From contig NZ_JAGPOX010000011.1 in NCBI RefSeq assembly GCF_019038435.1, positions 1 through 64,000 on the forward strand: 64,000 nt of DNA, written 5' to 3'. The stretch is from Nocardia alni (lineage in GTDB: Bacteria; Actinomycetota; Actinomycetes; Mycobacteriales; Mycobacteriaceae). The translations under genes were made by a program, and so were the position numbers. The notes beneath the pieces are model-generated. The model had not been told where the DNA came from and made no database searches. It was given only the letters and a program-made list of their open reading frames with translations. This document shows positions 44,143-52,255 of this stretch, piece after piece (position 1 is the first letter of the stretch; the number at the start of each line of letters is the position of its first letter).

Positions 44143-44225
44143 TTGTCAGCGCGAAACCGCACCAACTTCCGACAGTGATCCTAGGCTCCAGATCGACCGT
44201 CGAGACCGTAGGGAAGCCAGAGACA

Positions 44226-44564
44226 ATGCACGACCAGGCAGAATATCTAAAACCTTTCGTCATACCCGAGAACCAGCGGTTACTCGTAGGCCCGACCAGC
44301 GGCATCGTTAACCTTCCGACATATCTCGACTGGTCCGGCCACGCCAATTACGACCTCGATCGCCCCCGCAGAGTTGTCGACTTATACCGCACGGTGATCA
44401 ACGAAGCCGCTAGCCCGACCGACCTGTACTCCTACCTCGACAATGCAGTTCTCAAACGACTCTAGCCCTATATCTATCTTCCTCTGCAGACCAAATGCGT
44501 CTGGGAAGATCGGTTCCCCGAACTCACACAACCAAACACTTCCAGCAAGAAATACGGTAATTAA
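44226..44564 (+). pseudogene. Small gene interrupted by an amber codon
   Basis: An ATG at 44226 opens 79 codons (MHDQAEYLKPFVIPENQRLL...LDNAVLKRL) to a TAG at 44463-44465. The same frame then reads on for 32 sensible codons (PYIYLPLQTKCVWEDRFPEL...) to TAA at 44562-44564. Part of the pattern, LKRL-(W)-PYIYLP...VWEDRFPEL, looks like one domain in which TGG (Trp) became TAG. I do not recognise the family with certainty. It follows hipA by 83 bases. It is a pseudogene unless the amber codon is read through. Confidence 0.55.
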
Positions 44565-44674
44565 CCAGAAATGAGAATCAAGCTACACTGATCAATATTG
44601 CCGAACAGCCTGCCGATTCGGCATTACATCGTCAGGGGCGCGACGCGAAGACGCGGGCTGCACGCATCGCTTCC

Positions 44675-44703
44675 TTGACCGAGCCTTGGCTCTGTGGCAT
44701 AGT
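44675..44703 (+). promoter_or_regulatory. Strong sigma-70-type promoter for the tRNA-like gene
   Basis: TTGACC (44675-44680), a 17-base spacer, and CATAGT (44698-44703) form a near-consensus promoter. The tRNA-like sequence starts at 44712, eight bases after the -10 box, exactly where transcription would begin. Confidence 0.7.
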
Positions 44704-44711
44704 TCTCAGCA

Positions 44712-44806
44712 GCGCTTGAGGTCAGTTGGATAAGACGCCCGCCTTCAATAGGCCTTTCGGGGTCTCCTTAAAGCGGGAGGTGTCCGTTCGAATCGGACCA
44801 GGCGTA
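44712..44806 (+). tRNA. tRNA-like gene with expanded anticodon region
   Basis: A 95-base cloverleaf. The acceptor is GCGCTTG (44712-44718) with CAGGCGT (44799-44805), the D-arm is GTC/GAC (44721-44736) with a GG-containing loop, and the T-arm is GTCCG-TTCGAAT-CGGAC (44782-44798) with a canonical loop. The middle has two exclusive folds. Fold 1: a perfect 5-bp stem CCCGC/GCGGG (44738-44742, 44773-44777) with a 30-base loop, 23 longer than normal. Fold 2: a class II tRNA with a weak 3-bp stem GCC/GGC around TTCAATA (anticodon CAA, Leu) and a 5-bp variable arm TCTCC/GGAGG. CCA is not encoded. It may be a decoy, a variant Leu tRNA or a decayed gene. Confidence 0.65.
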
Positions 44807-44807
44807 C

Positions 44808-45707
44808 ATGGAAAGACTCCCGCTCACCCTAACGACGTCCCCAGCTCGACGCCAATTCAAGAAATTGGTGGGGAACAACAACCACTTGTTAATCACTATA
44901 TTGATAGGACTGCACGGCGTCGGGTCAGGAGAATTGGCAGCAGGGGCTTCCTTCTCAACATCGTGGGCTCCCCAGGACCCATATGCCTCTGCGCAGCGCA
45001 GTCGGGAGTACGCACTGAAAGCCCAGCTTGCTTGGCTAACTGATGCGCTTGATTCATACCGCCGCTTGGTTAGCGAGCCGCCCGTGCGATTATTGAATGA
45101 CGACATGCTGAATCAAATCAGCGACCAAGATGGTCTCGCCGAGAAATTAAATGCACTCAACGTCGCAAGCGGCGCAGCGGTAACAGCCGAGTCGGCACTG
45201 GTACAGATGGCGGTAGTATGGCGAAACAAGATCATCCACTCTCGAGCCAGATCCAAACTCGAACCGAGGTGGCAAAAAATACTACGAGATGCGAAACCGT
45301 ATATTCAGGAAAGATACAGCGGCCTGGATATCGATAGAACATTATCCAGCATGGCCAACAATCAGGCTCCCAGATTCAAAGAAGTAACAGCATTTGTAAG
45401 AGCATCTCAAACATTCGTGCAACAAATCGATGAAAAGCTCACAGAAGCTGCAGATCTGGAACTCTACCTTACAGACGCACTGAAAGAATATGTTGGCGGC
45501 ACACCGGGGGTTGCCCCCCTCAGTAGGGCACAAAATCTTTGGGGAAAGGACCGAGGCCATCGAGTAAATTCGTTTATTCAAGTGGCTACGAGCATGGGAA
45601 TGAGCATGGACTCAAACGCATCGGGGATTTCTTCGGTTGACATCGATAAAATGCTAGAGTGGACTCCCCGACAGGCGGTAAAAAATCTCTTTCCAGAGAT
45701 TGATTGA
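44808..45707 (+). CDS. HEPN-domain RNase fused end-to-start with the tRNA-like gene
   Basis: A 299-residue helical protein. R139-N140-K-I-I-H144 (VWRNKIIHSR) is the canonical HEPN RNase motif R-x4-H with a polar residue after Arg. Upstream, RSREYALKAQLAWLTDALDSY is a conserved-looking helix; the family may be RiboL-PSP-type HEPN, which I cannot verify. The ATG is one base after the tRNA-like discriminator, with no ribosome site, so it may be leaderless after tRNA 5'/3' processing. Codon use is AT-richer (AAA, ATA, TTA, AAT) than the host, a sign of transfer. A role as a tRNA-cutting toxin or phage defence effector is inferred. Confidence 0.72.
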   Translation: MERLPLTLTTSPARRQFKKLVGNNNHLLITILIGLHGVGSGELAAGASFSTSWAPQDPYASAQRSREYALKAQLAWLTDALDSYRRLVSEPPVRLLNDDMLNQISDQDGLAEKLNALNVASGAAVTAESALVQMAVVWRNKIIHSRARSKLEPRWQKILRDAKPYIQERYSGLDIDRTLSSMANNQAPRFKEVTAFVRASQTFVQQIDEKLTEAADLELYLTDALKEYVGGTPGVAPLSRAQNLWGKDRGHRVNSFIQVATSMGMSMDSNASGISSVDIDKMLEWTPRQAVKNLFPEID

Positions 45708-45787
45708 GCCTGCCGCATTTCCGCTGCGTGTACACACGCATACGCTGACGGATATGCTTGCCCAATTACCTAGCGGATACAGATAGC

Positions 45788-46885
45788 TCAGTAGCGATTC
45801 TGGCCATAGAGCCGCAGAGCGTTAGCAATTTCACATCGTCTGGCACGCAACGGCCCGAGGGGACAAAGTGCAACAGCTCCGAACGACGGAATGTAATGCG
45901 GCCCCCGGCCAGATTCGCTGGTGGTTGGATACGAATCGGCAAACTTACTCCAAGCAACCACCGCAAGATTACCGTTCACACGGACCACATCGACACGGTC
46001 GATCCGCTCCCAGGGCATCCATGCGGTATCCCGGGGAAAAAATGCCTGGATACCTATCTGACCGATCTCCAGCCGGATAGGTTGCATGGCCATACGCCAG
46101 AATCCTGAGACAAGAAGAAGTTCGAAGCCAACGGCAACGATAGCAGCAACTCGTCCAAGACCATGATCTCCAATCGCTATCACTGCTGTCGTGGCCACAA
46201 GAAGAAGCAGGATCCCAACAAGTAACCAGTAGATGGCTTGGTAGCCGTTGAATACAACGTATTGACCAGAAGGATTCCCACGCAGCGCCTGCTGGGGATT
46301 CCAGGACGATGAACCGTCACGCCGGACTGGTGAGACTGGTCGAATCTGACTCATCGGCGGGATGGCTGTCCGTCCGCCAACACGACGCAGGTCAGCCATC
46401 GTCGTGTACGGCTGGCCGGTGAACGATGCTTCGTCTCGCAATCGAGACAGCAGTTGCACCACGCTGATCTCTCCACTGAGCACGGCTTCTATGTGGCCTC
46501 TGTCCAACAGAATCAGCTCAAGCCGGTCACCATGAACCAGATCTTTCAGCGCCTCGTCAGAGTAGCCAGCCATCGCAACGAAAACACCATAAGTGCCAGA
46601 GAGGCGCTGCCGCACTCGTTTTTGCAGCTTGGCGAGTTGCCCTGTATCCGCCTTCGTCTTTGACCACTTTGCTTCCAAAATGTAGCGCACATCGCCGATC
46701 GTGAAGACAACATCGATCTCTCCAGCAGAGCGCTGATTGGCCGCTGCATCGATTCCGCCAGCTCGCAACAGATCTGCCAGCCATCCATTGAACTGCTGCC
46801 CACGAGTCTGGGGCGTCCAACCGTCGAGCCGCTGCATTGCCTCATACGTTATCCGCAAGTCCTCATACGCGTCGGCCATCGACAT
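45788..46885 (-). CDS. Mrr-like PD-(D/E)xK nuclease with membrane and PH-like domains
   Basis: A 365-residue protein. Residues 25-150 form a restriction-endonuclease-like domain: GEIDVVF (D58), YILEAKW (E71-x-K73), then Gln in TGQLAKLQ, as in Mrr_cat proteins. Two hydrophobic segments (about 217-238 and 244-262) are followed by a beta-rich region (RLEIGQIGIQAFFPRDTAWMPWERIDRVDVV in pieces) resembling a bacterial PH domain. A membrane-tied nuclease with a PH-like sensor suggests defence against incoming DNA or control of mobile DNA. It converges with the HEPN gene. Confidence 0.75.
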   Translation of the reverse strand: MSMADAYEDLRITYEAMQRLDGWTPQTRGQQFNGWLADLLRAGGIDAAANQRSAGEIDVVFTIGDVRYILEAKWSKTKADTGQLAKLQKRVRQRLSGTYGVFVAMAGYSDEALKDLVHGDRLELILLDRGHIEAVLSGEISVVQLLSRLRDEASFTGQPYTTMADLRRVGGRTAIPPMSQIRPVSPVRRDGSSSWNPQQALRGNPSGQYVVFNGYQAIYWLLVGILLLLVATTAVIAIGDHGLGRVAAIVAVGFELLLVSGFWRMAMQPIRLEIGQIGIQAFFPRDTAWMPWERIDRVDVVRVNGNLAVVAWSKFADSYPTTSESGRGPHYIPSFGAVALCPLGPLRARRCEIANALRLYGQNRY

Positions 46886-47017
46886 GGGGGTGATGTTACC
46901 GGCTGATCGCTGAATGAAGTCGCCGTCGAATTGTGCAGCCTATCCGTACAAGTGAGGCAGCTCCTTACGGATCAGCGACGCACATCGACACAGACAATCC
47001 TCAGCCCGCAATCACTA

Positions 47018-47213
47018 CCCCTCGGCGGCAAGCTGCCCGCATGCGGCCGCGATCTCCTGCCCCGCGTGTCGCGCACCGTACACGGCACACACTGCGCCTC
47101 CACCCACCGAACGAGCTCCCGTTCAACAGGTTTCGGGAACGTATCCCGGCTTCGAACCCAGCATCGGGCAAGGGAATCAGATTCACCCGCACGCGAGAAC
47201 CGAGAGCCTGGCA
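47018..47213 (-). pseudogene. Decayed rlmN 3' end, copy A
   Basis: On the reverse strand this encodes [25 protein letters not shown] and, further up, [13 protein letters not shown], matching the C-terminus of RlmN at 55755-56000 ([25 protein letters not shown] and [13 protein letters not shown]). Frameshifts and substitutions break it, more than in copy B. It has the same orientation as the intact gene, 8.7 kb away. The 455-base gap 46886-47341 holds no other gene. Confidence 0.8.
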
Positions 47214-47341
47214 ATGCCCCCGCAGACGTGTGAGGATCGCCGCCTCTGAGCCCAGGCGCGTACCTTCGACCGTCATTCGATCAAGCAGGGAGTCAACCGG
47301 ATTCATGCTTCCGGCGCGGTTGCCTGTGCCCGTCAGCACTT

Positions 47342-48046
47342 TCATCCGGTGAGTGCGTAGCCGGAGTCCGGATCCATCGCCGCCGCAGGACCGGAGCGAA
47401 CCAGGATCAGAACGCTGACGATGAACACCCACGCGGGGAACACCAGCGTTGCCCATTTTGTGGTATCGCCCCCGATCAGCAGGGCCAGGGCCAGCAGATA
47501 GGTGAGGCCGGCCAGCAGGCGTGGCATCAGTCCGGTCTTCAACCAGATCGTGCCCAGCGAGATCATGAACACCGCGGCCATCCGGAGCGCATAGGTCTGA
47601 CTCGTCGAGACCACGATCATTCTGCCGAGTTCGATGACCTCGGGATGGGCGGCAGGGGCCGTGAGGGTGTTGCGGCTCGAGACCAAGGCGGCGGCGACGG
47701 CGGTCGCGGTGAACATCATCGCCAGGAACAGCAGGCCACTGCCCAGGAATACCGACACGAAGAACCGGTCCTCGTAGCGGCCGAAACCGTCGCGCACGAC
47801 GCCGATGAACCACAAGAAGCTGATGCCCGCGAAGGGCATCAGGATCGCCGCGGTCGTGATGGTGCCGTGCTGGCTCTGCAACCAGCGCGTCGCGTCCGCG
47901 CCGCGTCCGGGCATCCTGATCCGGACCAGAACCAGCGTGATAGCGAACAGGATCGCGAAGACCACTCCAGCCAAAGCGGCGGCGCGTGGTGTGGACAACC
48001 GGCGCGGGGGCGGCTCGAGCCTGGGAGGGTCGGGTGACGTCGACAT
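47342..48046 (-). CDS. Multi-pass membrane protein, unknown function
   Basis: A 234-residue protein with about six hydrophobic helices after a proline-rich N-terminal tail (SPDPPRLEPPPRRLSTPRA). Polar motifs RWLQSQHGTITTAAILMPFAG and VVRDGFGRYEDRFF lie between helices 1-3. I do not recognise a named family. It stands alone, divergent from the DyP peroxidase module. Confidence 0.7.
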   Translation of the reverse strand: MSTSPDPPRLEPPPRRLSTPRAAALAGVVFAILFAITLVLVRIRMPGRGADATRWLQSQHGTITTAAILMPFAGISFLWFIGVVRDGFGRYEDRFFVSVFLGSGLLFLAMMFTATAVAAALVSSRNTLTAPAAHPEVIELGRMIVVSTSQTYALRMAAVFMISLGTIWLKTGLMPRLLAGLTYLLALALLIGGDTTKWATLVFPAWVFIVSVLILVRSGPAAAMDPDSGYALTG

Positions 48047-48209
48047 AATGGCATCCTGTCTCGGATATTACTAGCGGCAAAAGTATCCTTCATCAGGTGC
48101 CGAGTGAACCCGTCCCGATTACCGTTTAATTCGTGGTTGTGACGTGTCCCACTCGCATTATAAGATCACAACCGTCCGGCTTACTTCCCTGATCGAGGTA
48201 GGTACCGAT

Positions 48210-48770
48210 ATGTCAGATCCTGAACCTGTCTGGAACAGACCCGCAGCTGTAGCCATTCCAGCGGAGGGCTATTTCGAGTTACAGCGCGGCCGGTACGGCC
48301 CGATTTATCCGAGAACACCGGCGTGCTACGGGTTCTCGATCATCGCGAAGGTCAAACCCGGTCGGGAAGAGGCGATTCGAGCATACGGCAAGCAGATCGA
48401 GGAGGCAATCGCGGCCAGTCCGGACGTGCTGGCTCCGCTGCGACTACATTATCTTCGGTGGCTGCTGTTCGACGTCGGCTCGGGGCTGCATTTCCAGTAT
48501 CAGGGGATCTTCGATACCGATTTCGACAAATACACCGAAGACGCCGTGACACTGTTCAGCCAGACCGGCATAACGACCGTCTTCACCCATCTCGAAGGAT
48601 TTCCGGAGGATTGGAAGGAGATCCCCCGGTCGTTCATCGAATTCGTTCGGGCGCACCAGTGCCCGAGCTTTCTCGAATACGGCGAATACCCCTATGTCAC
48701 CGCGGACGAGATCAAGAAGGCGCTGCGGGCGAAGGCGGCGTTCTCCGACATGCTCGACCAGATGCAATGA
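48210..48770 (+). CDS. Conserved-looking protein preceding the DyP peroxidase
   Basis: A 186-residue soluble protein. The core CYGFSIIAKVKPGREEAIRAYGKQIEEAIAASPDVLAPLRLHYLRWLLFDVGSGLHFQYQGIFDTDFDKY (in pieces) looks like a ferredoxin-like/ABM-type fold with a conserved HYLRWLLFD. Its stop overlaps the DyP start by four bases (ATGA), so both are co-translated. It may bind haem or the DyP substrate. ATG at 48210 starts MSDPEPV; an upstream start would add 22 weak residues. Confidence 0.65.
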   Translation: MSDPEPVWNRPAAVAIPAEGYFELQRGRYGPIYPRTPACYGFSIIAKVKPGREEAIRAYGKQIEEAIAASPDVLAPLRLHYLRWLLFDVGSGLHFQYQGIFDTDFDKYTEDAVTLFSQTGITTVFTHLEGFPEDWKEIPRSFIEFVRAHQCPSFLEYGEYPYVTADEIKKALRAKAAFSDMLDQMQ

Positions 48771-50101
48771 GTGCCACCGAGGCCCTGGACCTCGACGACA
48801 TCCAGCACATCCTGCTGACCCGCACGCCCGCGATGACAGGCCGCTACGAGTTCCTGTCCTTCGACGACCCCGCCGGTGGTCGGGCATGGCTTTCCGCTCT
48901 GCTGGATCGGGTCCAATCGGCCGCGGACGCGCGCGCCACGCTGGATACCTCGCAGCGCTGGATCACACTGGCGTTCACCTGGACCGGCCTGCGCGCACTC
49001 GGCGTACCCCAGCGCACACTGGACAGCTTCCCGGACGAGTTCCGTGAAGGGATGGCCGCCCGCGCCGACATCCTCGGCGACACAGGGGCGAACCATCCCG
49101 ATCATTGGTTGGGCGGGCTTGCGCAGGACGATTTGCACGCCATCGCAATCCTGTTCGCGCGCAACGACGCCGAACATCGGCGCGCAACGCAGGCGCACCG
49201 CGAACATCTCGCCCGCTGCCCGGGCGTGCGCGTCTTGTCCTACCTGGACCTGAATGCCACCCCGCCGTTCGACCACGCCCACGACCACTTCGGTTACCGG
49301 GACCGGCTGTCCCAGCCGGTGATGGAGGGATCCGGCGAGGAACCCACACCGGGCTCGGGAGCACCGCTGAAACCCGGTGAATTCATCCTCGGCTATCCCG
49401 ACGAGGAAGGCCCGCCCCACGGATTGCCACAGCCGGAAGTGTTGTCCCGCAACGGCAGTTATCTGGCCTATCGACGGCTGCGCGAGCATGTGGGCGCGTT
49501 CCGGCACTTCCTACGCGAGCAGGCAGACAGCCCCGACGGGCAGGAGCTGCTCGCGGCGAAACTCATGGGCCGCTGGCGCAGCGGTGCGCCGCTGGTCCTG
49601 TCCCCCGATCACGACGATCCACAGCTGGGCGCAGATCCTCTGCGCAACAACAATTTCGATTACTCGCAGATGGACCCACACGGCTACGCGGTACCGCTCG
49701 GCGCGCACGCCCGGCGTCTCAACCCCCGTGATACGGCGGTGAATATGAACCGGCGCAGAATGATTCGCCGCGGAGCCACCTACGGTCCCGCGCTCGCCGA
49801 GGGCGCGGACGACGACGGCGTCGATCGGGGCATCGCGGCATTCATCATCTGCGCCAGCCTGATCCGGCAATTCGAATTCGCGCAGAACGTCTGGATCAAC
49901 GACCCGAACTTCCACGAACTCGGCAATGAACATGATCCCATCTGCGGCGCCCAGGACGGCACCTTGGACTTCACCATCCCCAAGCGGCCCATCCGCACCG
50001 TGCACAAGAGGCTACCGGCCTTCACGACCCTCGAGGGCGGGGCGTACTTCTTCCTCCCGGGCATCAGGGCACTGCATTATCTGGCCACACTCGACGAGTG
50101 A
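48767..50101 (+). CDS. DyP-type haem peroxidase
   Basis: A 444-residue protein. The DyP motif GxxDG is seen as FGYRDRLSQP, keeping the catalytic Asp but with Arg in place of the final Gly. The late part has VNMNRRRMIRRGATYG with the distal/proximal-side Arg motif and LGAHARRLNPRDT, a plausible haem His. The length fits the larger bacterial DyP class. It is the middle gene of a three-gene set. No signal peptide. Role: peroxide-driven oxidation of an unknown substrate. Confidence 0.83.
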   Translation: MSATEALDLDDIQHILLTRTPAMTGRYEFLSFDDPAGGRAWLSALLDRVQSAADARATLDTSQRWITLAFTWTGLRALGVPQRTLDSFPDEFREGMAARADILGDTGANHPDHWLGGLAQDDLHAIAILFARNDAEHRRATQAHREHLARCPGVRVLSYLDLNATPPFDHAHDHFGYRDRLSQPVMEGSGEEPTPGSGAPLKPGEFILGYPDEEGPPHGLPQPEVLSRNGSYLAYRRLREHVGAFRHFLREQADSPDGQELLAAKLMGRWRSGAPLVLSPDHDDPQLGADPLRNNNFDYSQMDPHGYAVPLGAHARRLNPRDTAVNMNRRRMIRRGATYGPALAEGADDDGVDRGIAAFIICASLIRQFEFAQNVWINDPNFHELGNEHDPICGAQDGTLDFTIPKRPIRTVHKRLPAFTTLEGGAYFFLPGIRALHYLATLDE

Positions 50102-50116
50102 AGGGCGGTCACACGC

Positions 50117-51130
50117 ATGAGCACGCCACCCTCGGCACGCACCTACAACCAGGACCACATCCCCCGCTCACCCGACGGACGGCGGCGGATCAGCATCTAC
50201 TGGACCTGGAGCTACCCGGCGGAAGCCCAGCGCGATCCCGCCGAAATCTACAACCGATTCTCCACCATCACCGAAGTCCGCAACGCCGTATGGCCGGCCT
50301 ACGAGACCCCCGACTACGACCCGGCGTACTTCCTCCAGGGCATCGCCGGCACGCTCGAGTTGTTCCATCGCTCGACACTGTCGTTCCAGCACCTGGCCGG
50401 TGCGGCGACCGGCCACCCCGTCGCGGTCTTCCAGCGCGTCGACCAGGCCGGTTACCGGCTGCCGATCGATGAACGAATCCTCGCCGACACCGACACGCTG
50501 ATGGTGTTCGGGCTCGACCACCTGCTCTCGGACCAGCAGGCCGCGCCCGAGGAGATCGAGGCGATCCGGAACTGGCTGCACCGCGAGGGCACCTGCCTGC
50601 TGCTCGCGCCGCACCACGATGTGGGCTTCACCGACGACTACACCCAGCGGCAGACCGAATTCCGCCATCACGGCGACCCGTTGGTGCCCCGGCAACAGCG
50701 CTTCAGCGGATACACCCGCTCGCTGATGGCCGCGCTCGACGTGCCCGTCCACAACATCTGGGGGCTGCGGCCCGCGGTCGTCGACGGCACCACCGAGATC
50801 GCGCCCCTCACCCGCTTTCCCGATCTGGACGGCCCCCGGCTGCTGGACAACGTCACCACCCTCAACTTCCACCCGCACCTGCCGCACTACCAACTCACCG
50901 CGCCCGAAGGCGAATCCCTGCGGGTGCTCGGCCGGCAACGCGTCGACCCCACCCGGCCGCACCCCTTCACCGACGCGGGCAATACCGAATTCAACGCTCT
51001 GATCTGGATGCCGCCCATCAATACCCGCGCCGGTGACATCGTGCTGGTCGACTCGACCAACTTCACCACGCTTTTCGGCGGCACCGACAGCTTGAAGAAC
51101 CTCTGGCACAACCTCGCCACCATGAAATGA
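50117..51130 (+). CDS. Unknown protein, third gene of the DyP module
   Basis: A 337-residue soluble protein starting 15 bases after the DyP stop. FLQGIAGTLELFHRSTLSFQHLAGAA, DTLMVFGLDHLLSDQQAA, LLLAPHHDVGF and FNALIWMPPINTRAGDIVLVDSTNFTTLFGG (in pieces) are the clearest blocks; the middle resembles a GATase/ThuA-like flavodoxin fold (VFGLDHLL...CLLLAPHHD). I do not recognise a named family. Being in an operon with a peroxidase, it may process the same substrate. Confidence 0.6.
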   Translation: MSTPPSARTYNQDHIPRSPDGRRRISIYWTWSYPAEAQRDPAEIYNRFSTITEVRNAVWPAYETPDYDPAYFLQGIAGTLELFHRSTLSFQHLAGAATGHPVAVFQRVDQAGYRLPIDERILADTDTLMVFGLDHLLSDQQAAPEEIEAIRNWLHREGTCLLLAPHHDVGFTDDYTQRQTEFRHHGDPLVPRQQRFSGYTRSLMAALDVPVHNIWGLRPAVVDGTTEIAPLTRFPDLDGPRLLDNVTTLNFHPHLPHYQLTAPEGESLRVLGRQRVDPTRPHPFTDAGNTEFNALIWMPPINTRAGDIVLVDSTNFTTLFGGTDSLKNLWHNLATMK

Positions 51131-51161
51131 CAAGCATGCCCGGCTCTTTCGGGAGTCGCCC

Positions 51162-51764
51162 CTACGATCGGATGCGCGGAGACCGCGCGGGGGCGGATTC
51201 GGTGAAACGGGTCACCGCAATTACCAGCGCCACACCGAAATACAACAGGTCGAGCACCATCTGAATGCCGACGATGATCCTCGCCGGATCGCTGATCGGG
51301 GAGATGTTGCCGGTGCCTGCGGTGGTCAACATACCCAGCGCGAAGAACAACGCGCCGACATGCGACAACGGCTCGGTGAAGTGCTCGGTGGTACCCGCGT
51401 CGTAATAGAGCTTCGCGAAGGTGACCAGGATGTCCAGACCCGCGATCATGATCACGATCACGGTCCACAACCGATCCCGGAGGGCCAGTACCGCCGCCAC
51501 CGCACAGATCGTTATCACCGTGGGCGGCACACAGGCCAACAGAACGCTGGGCGCGGCCGGACCGCTCCGGTCGGAGCCGGCCCAGTAATAGCCCCAGAAC
51601 GCCACGTGCACCGGAATCAGCACCGCCAGAGCCACCTTGACACGACGAGCCGCCCCGGAGCGCCCGCCGCCCTCATCCTCGTTGACCTGGTCGGCATCGG
51701 GGGATGCGCCGCGATCGCCCCCTGGCACTCCATCCCCGGCAGCGGCCTCGCTCGACTCGCGCAT
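51162..51764 (-). CDS. Ion-channel-like membrane protein
   Basis: A 200-residue protein with an acidic cytosolic N-terminus and about five hydrophobic segments. The last two, with HVGALFFALGMLTTAGTGNISPISDPARIIVGIQMVLDLLYFGVAL (in pieces), have the layout helix-pore-helix of two-TM potassium channels; the filter position reads TAGTGN instead of TVGYGD. Ion selectivity is uncertain. It converges with the third DyP-module gene. Confidence 0.65.
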   Translation of the reverse strand: MRESSEAAAGDGVPGGDRGASPDADQVNEDEGGGRSGAARRVKVALAVLIPVHVAFWGYYWAGSDRSGPAAPSVLLACVPPTVITICAVAAVLALRDRLWTVIVIMIAGLDILVTFAKLYYDAGTTEHFTEPLSHVGALFFALGMLTTAGTGNISPISDPARIIVGIQMVLDLLYFGVALVIAVTRFTESAPARSPRIRS

Positions 51765-51873
51765 GACGGCAGTCTACGGATCGAAAGGCCCCGGTCCTCG
51801 TAAGGCGCCCTCTTTCATGACAAGAATCCGCAACCAGATCCACTCGCGGACCCGCACCAGTGGATTGTCCAAC

Positions 51874-52146
51874 GCTCGGCGGCCAACTGACCGCACGCGG
51901 CAGCGATCTCCTGCCCCCGCGTATCGCGCACCGTGCACGGCACACCCTGCGCCTCCACCCGCCGAACAAACTCCCGCTCAACAGACTTCGGCGACGCATC
52001 CCACTTCGAACCCGGAGTCGGATTCAACGGGATCAGGTTCACGTGGACGCGGGAACCTAGGGGGTTATACAGCTTGGAGCCAAGCATGTCCGCACGTCAC
52101 GGGTGACCGTTGGTGTCCCGGAACAAGGCGTATTCCACACCCGACT
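51874..52146 (-). pseudogene. rlmN 3' end, copy B, with one stop
   Basis: The reverse strand reads [26 protein letters not shown]...[62 protein letters not shown] in pieces, near-identical to the RlmN C-terminus. Where RlmN has Trp (QPWRAD), this copy has TGA. The frame is otherwise kept for about 90 codons. Same orientation as rlmN, 3.6 kb away. Confidence 0.88.
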
Positions 52147-52255
52147 GGCATCGTAGAGCCGCCTTCAACGCCGCGGTTGACGCCGTTATCACCGCTCTCG
52201 AAGAACACGGGATCGGTGCTCAGTGTTCATTCGGCCGCGTTGCTCGGTAAACAAG

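Noticed and set aside
44743..44772. Small intron in the tRNA-like anticodon loop
   Set aside because: Bacterial tRNA introns are large group I/II introns; a 23-base excess does not fit. An altered fold or insertion is a better description.
52113..52250. 46-codon plus-strand frame with GTG start between rlmN copy B and the hydrolase
   Set aside because: Its first third is antisense to the rlmN remnant and the rest has no motif; likely chance.
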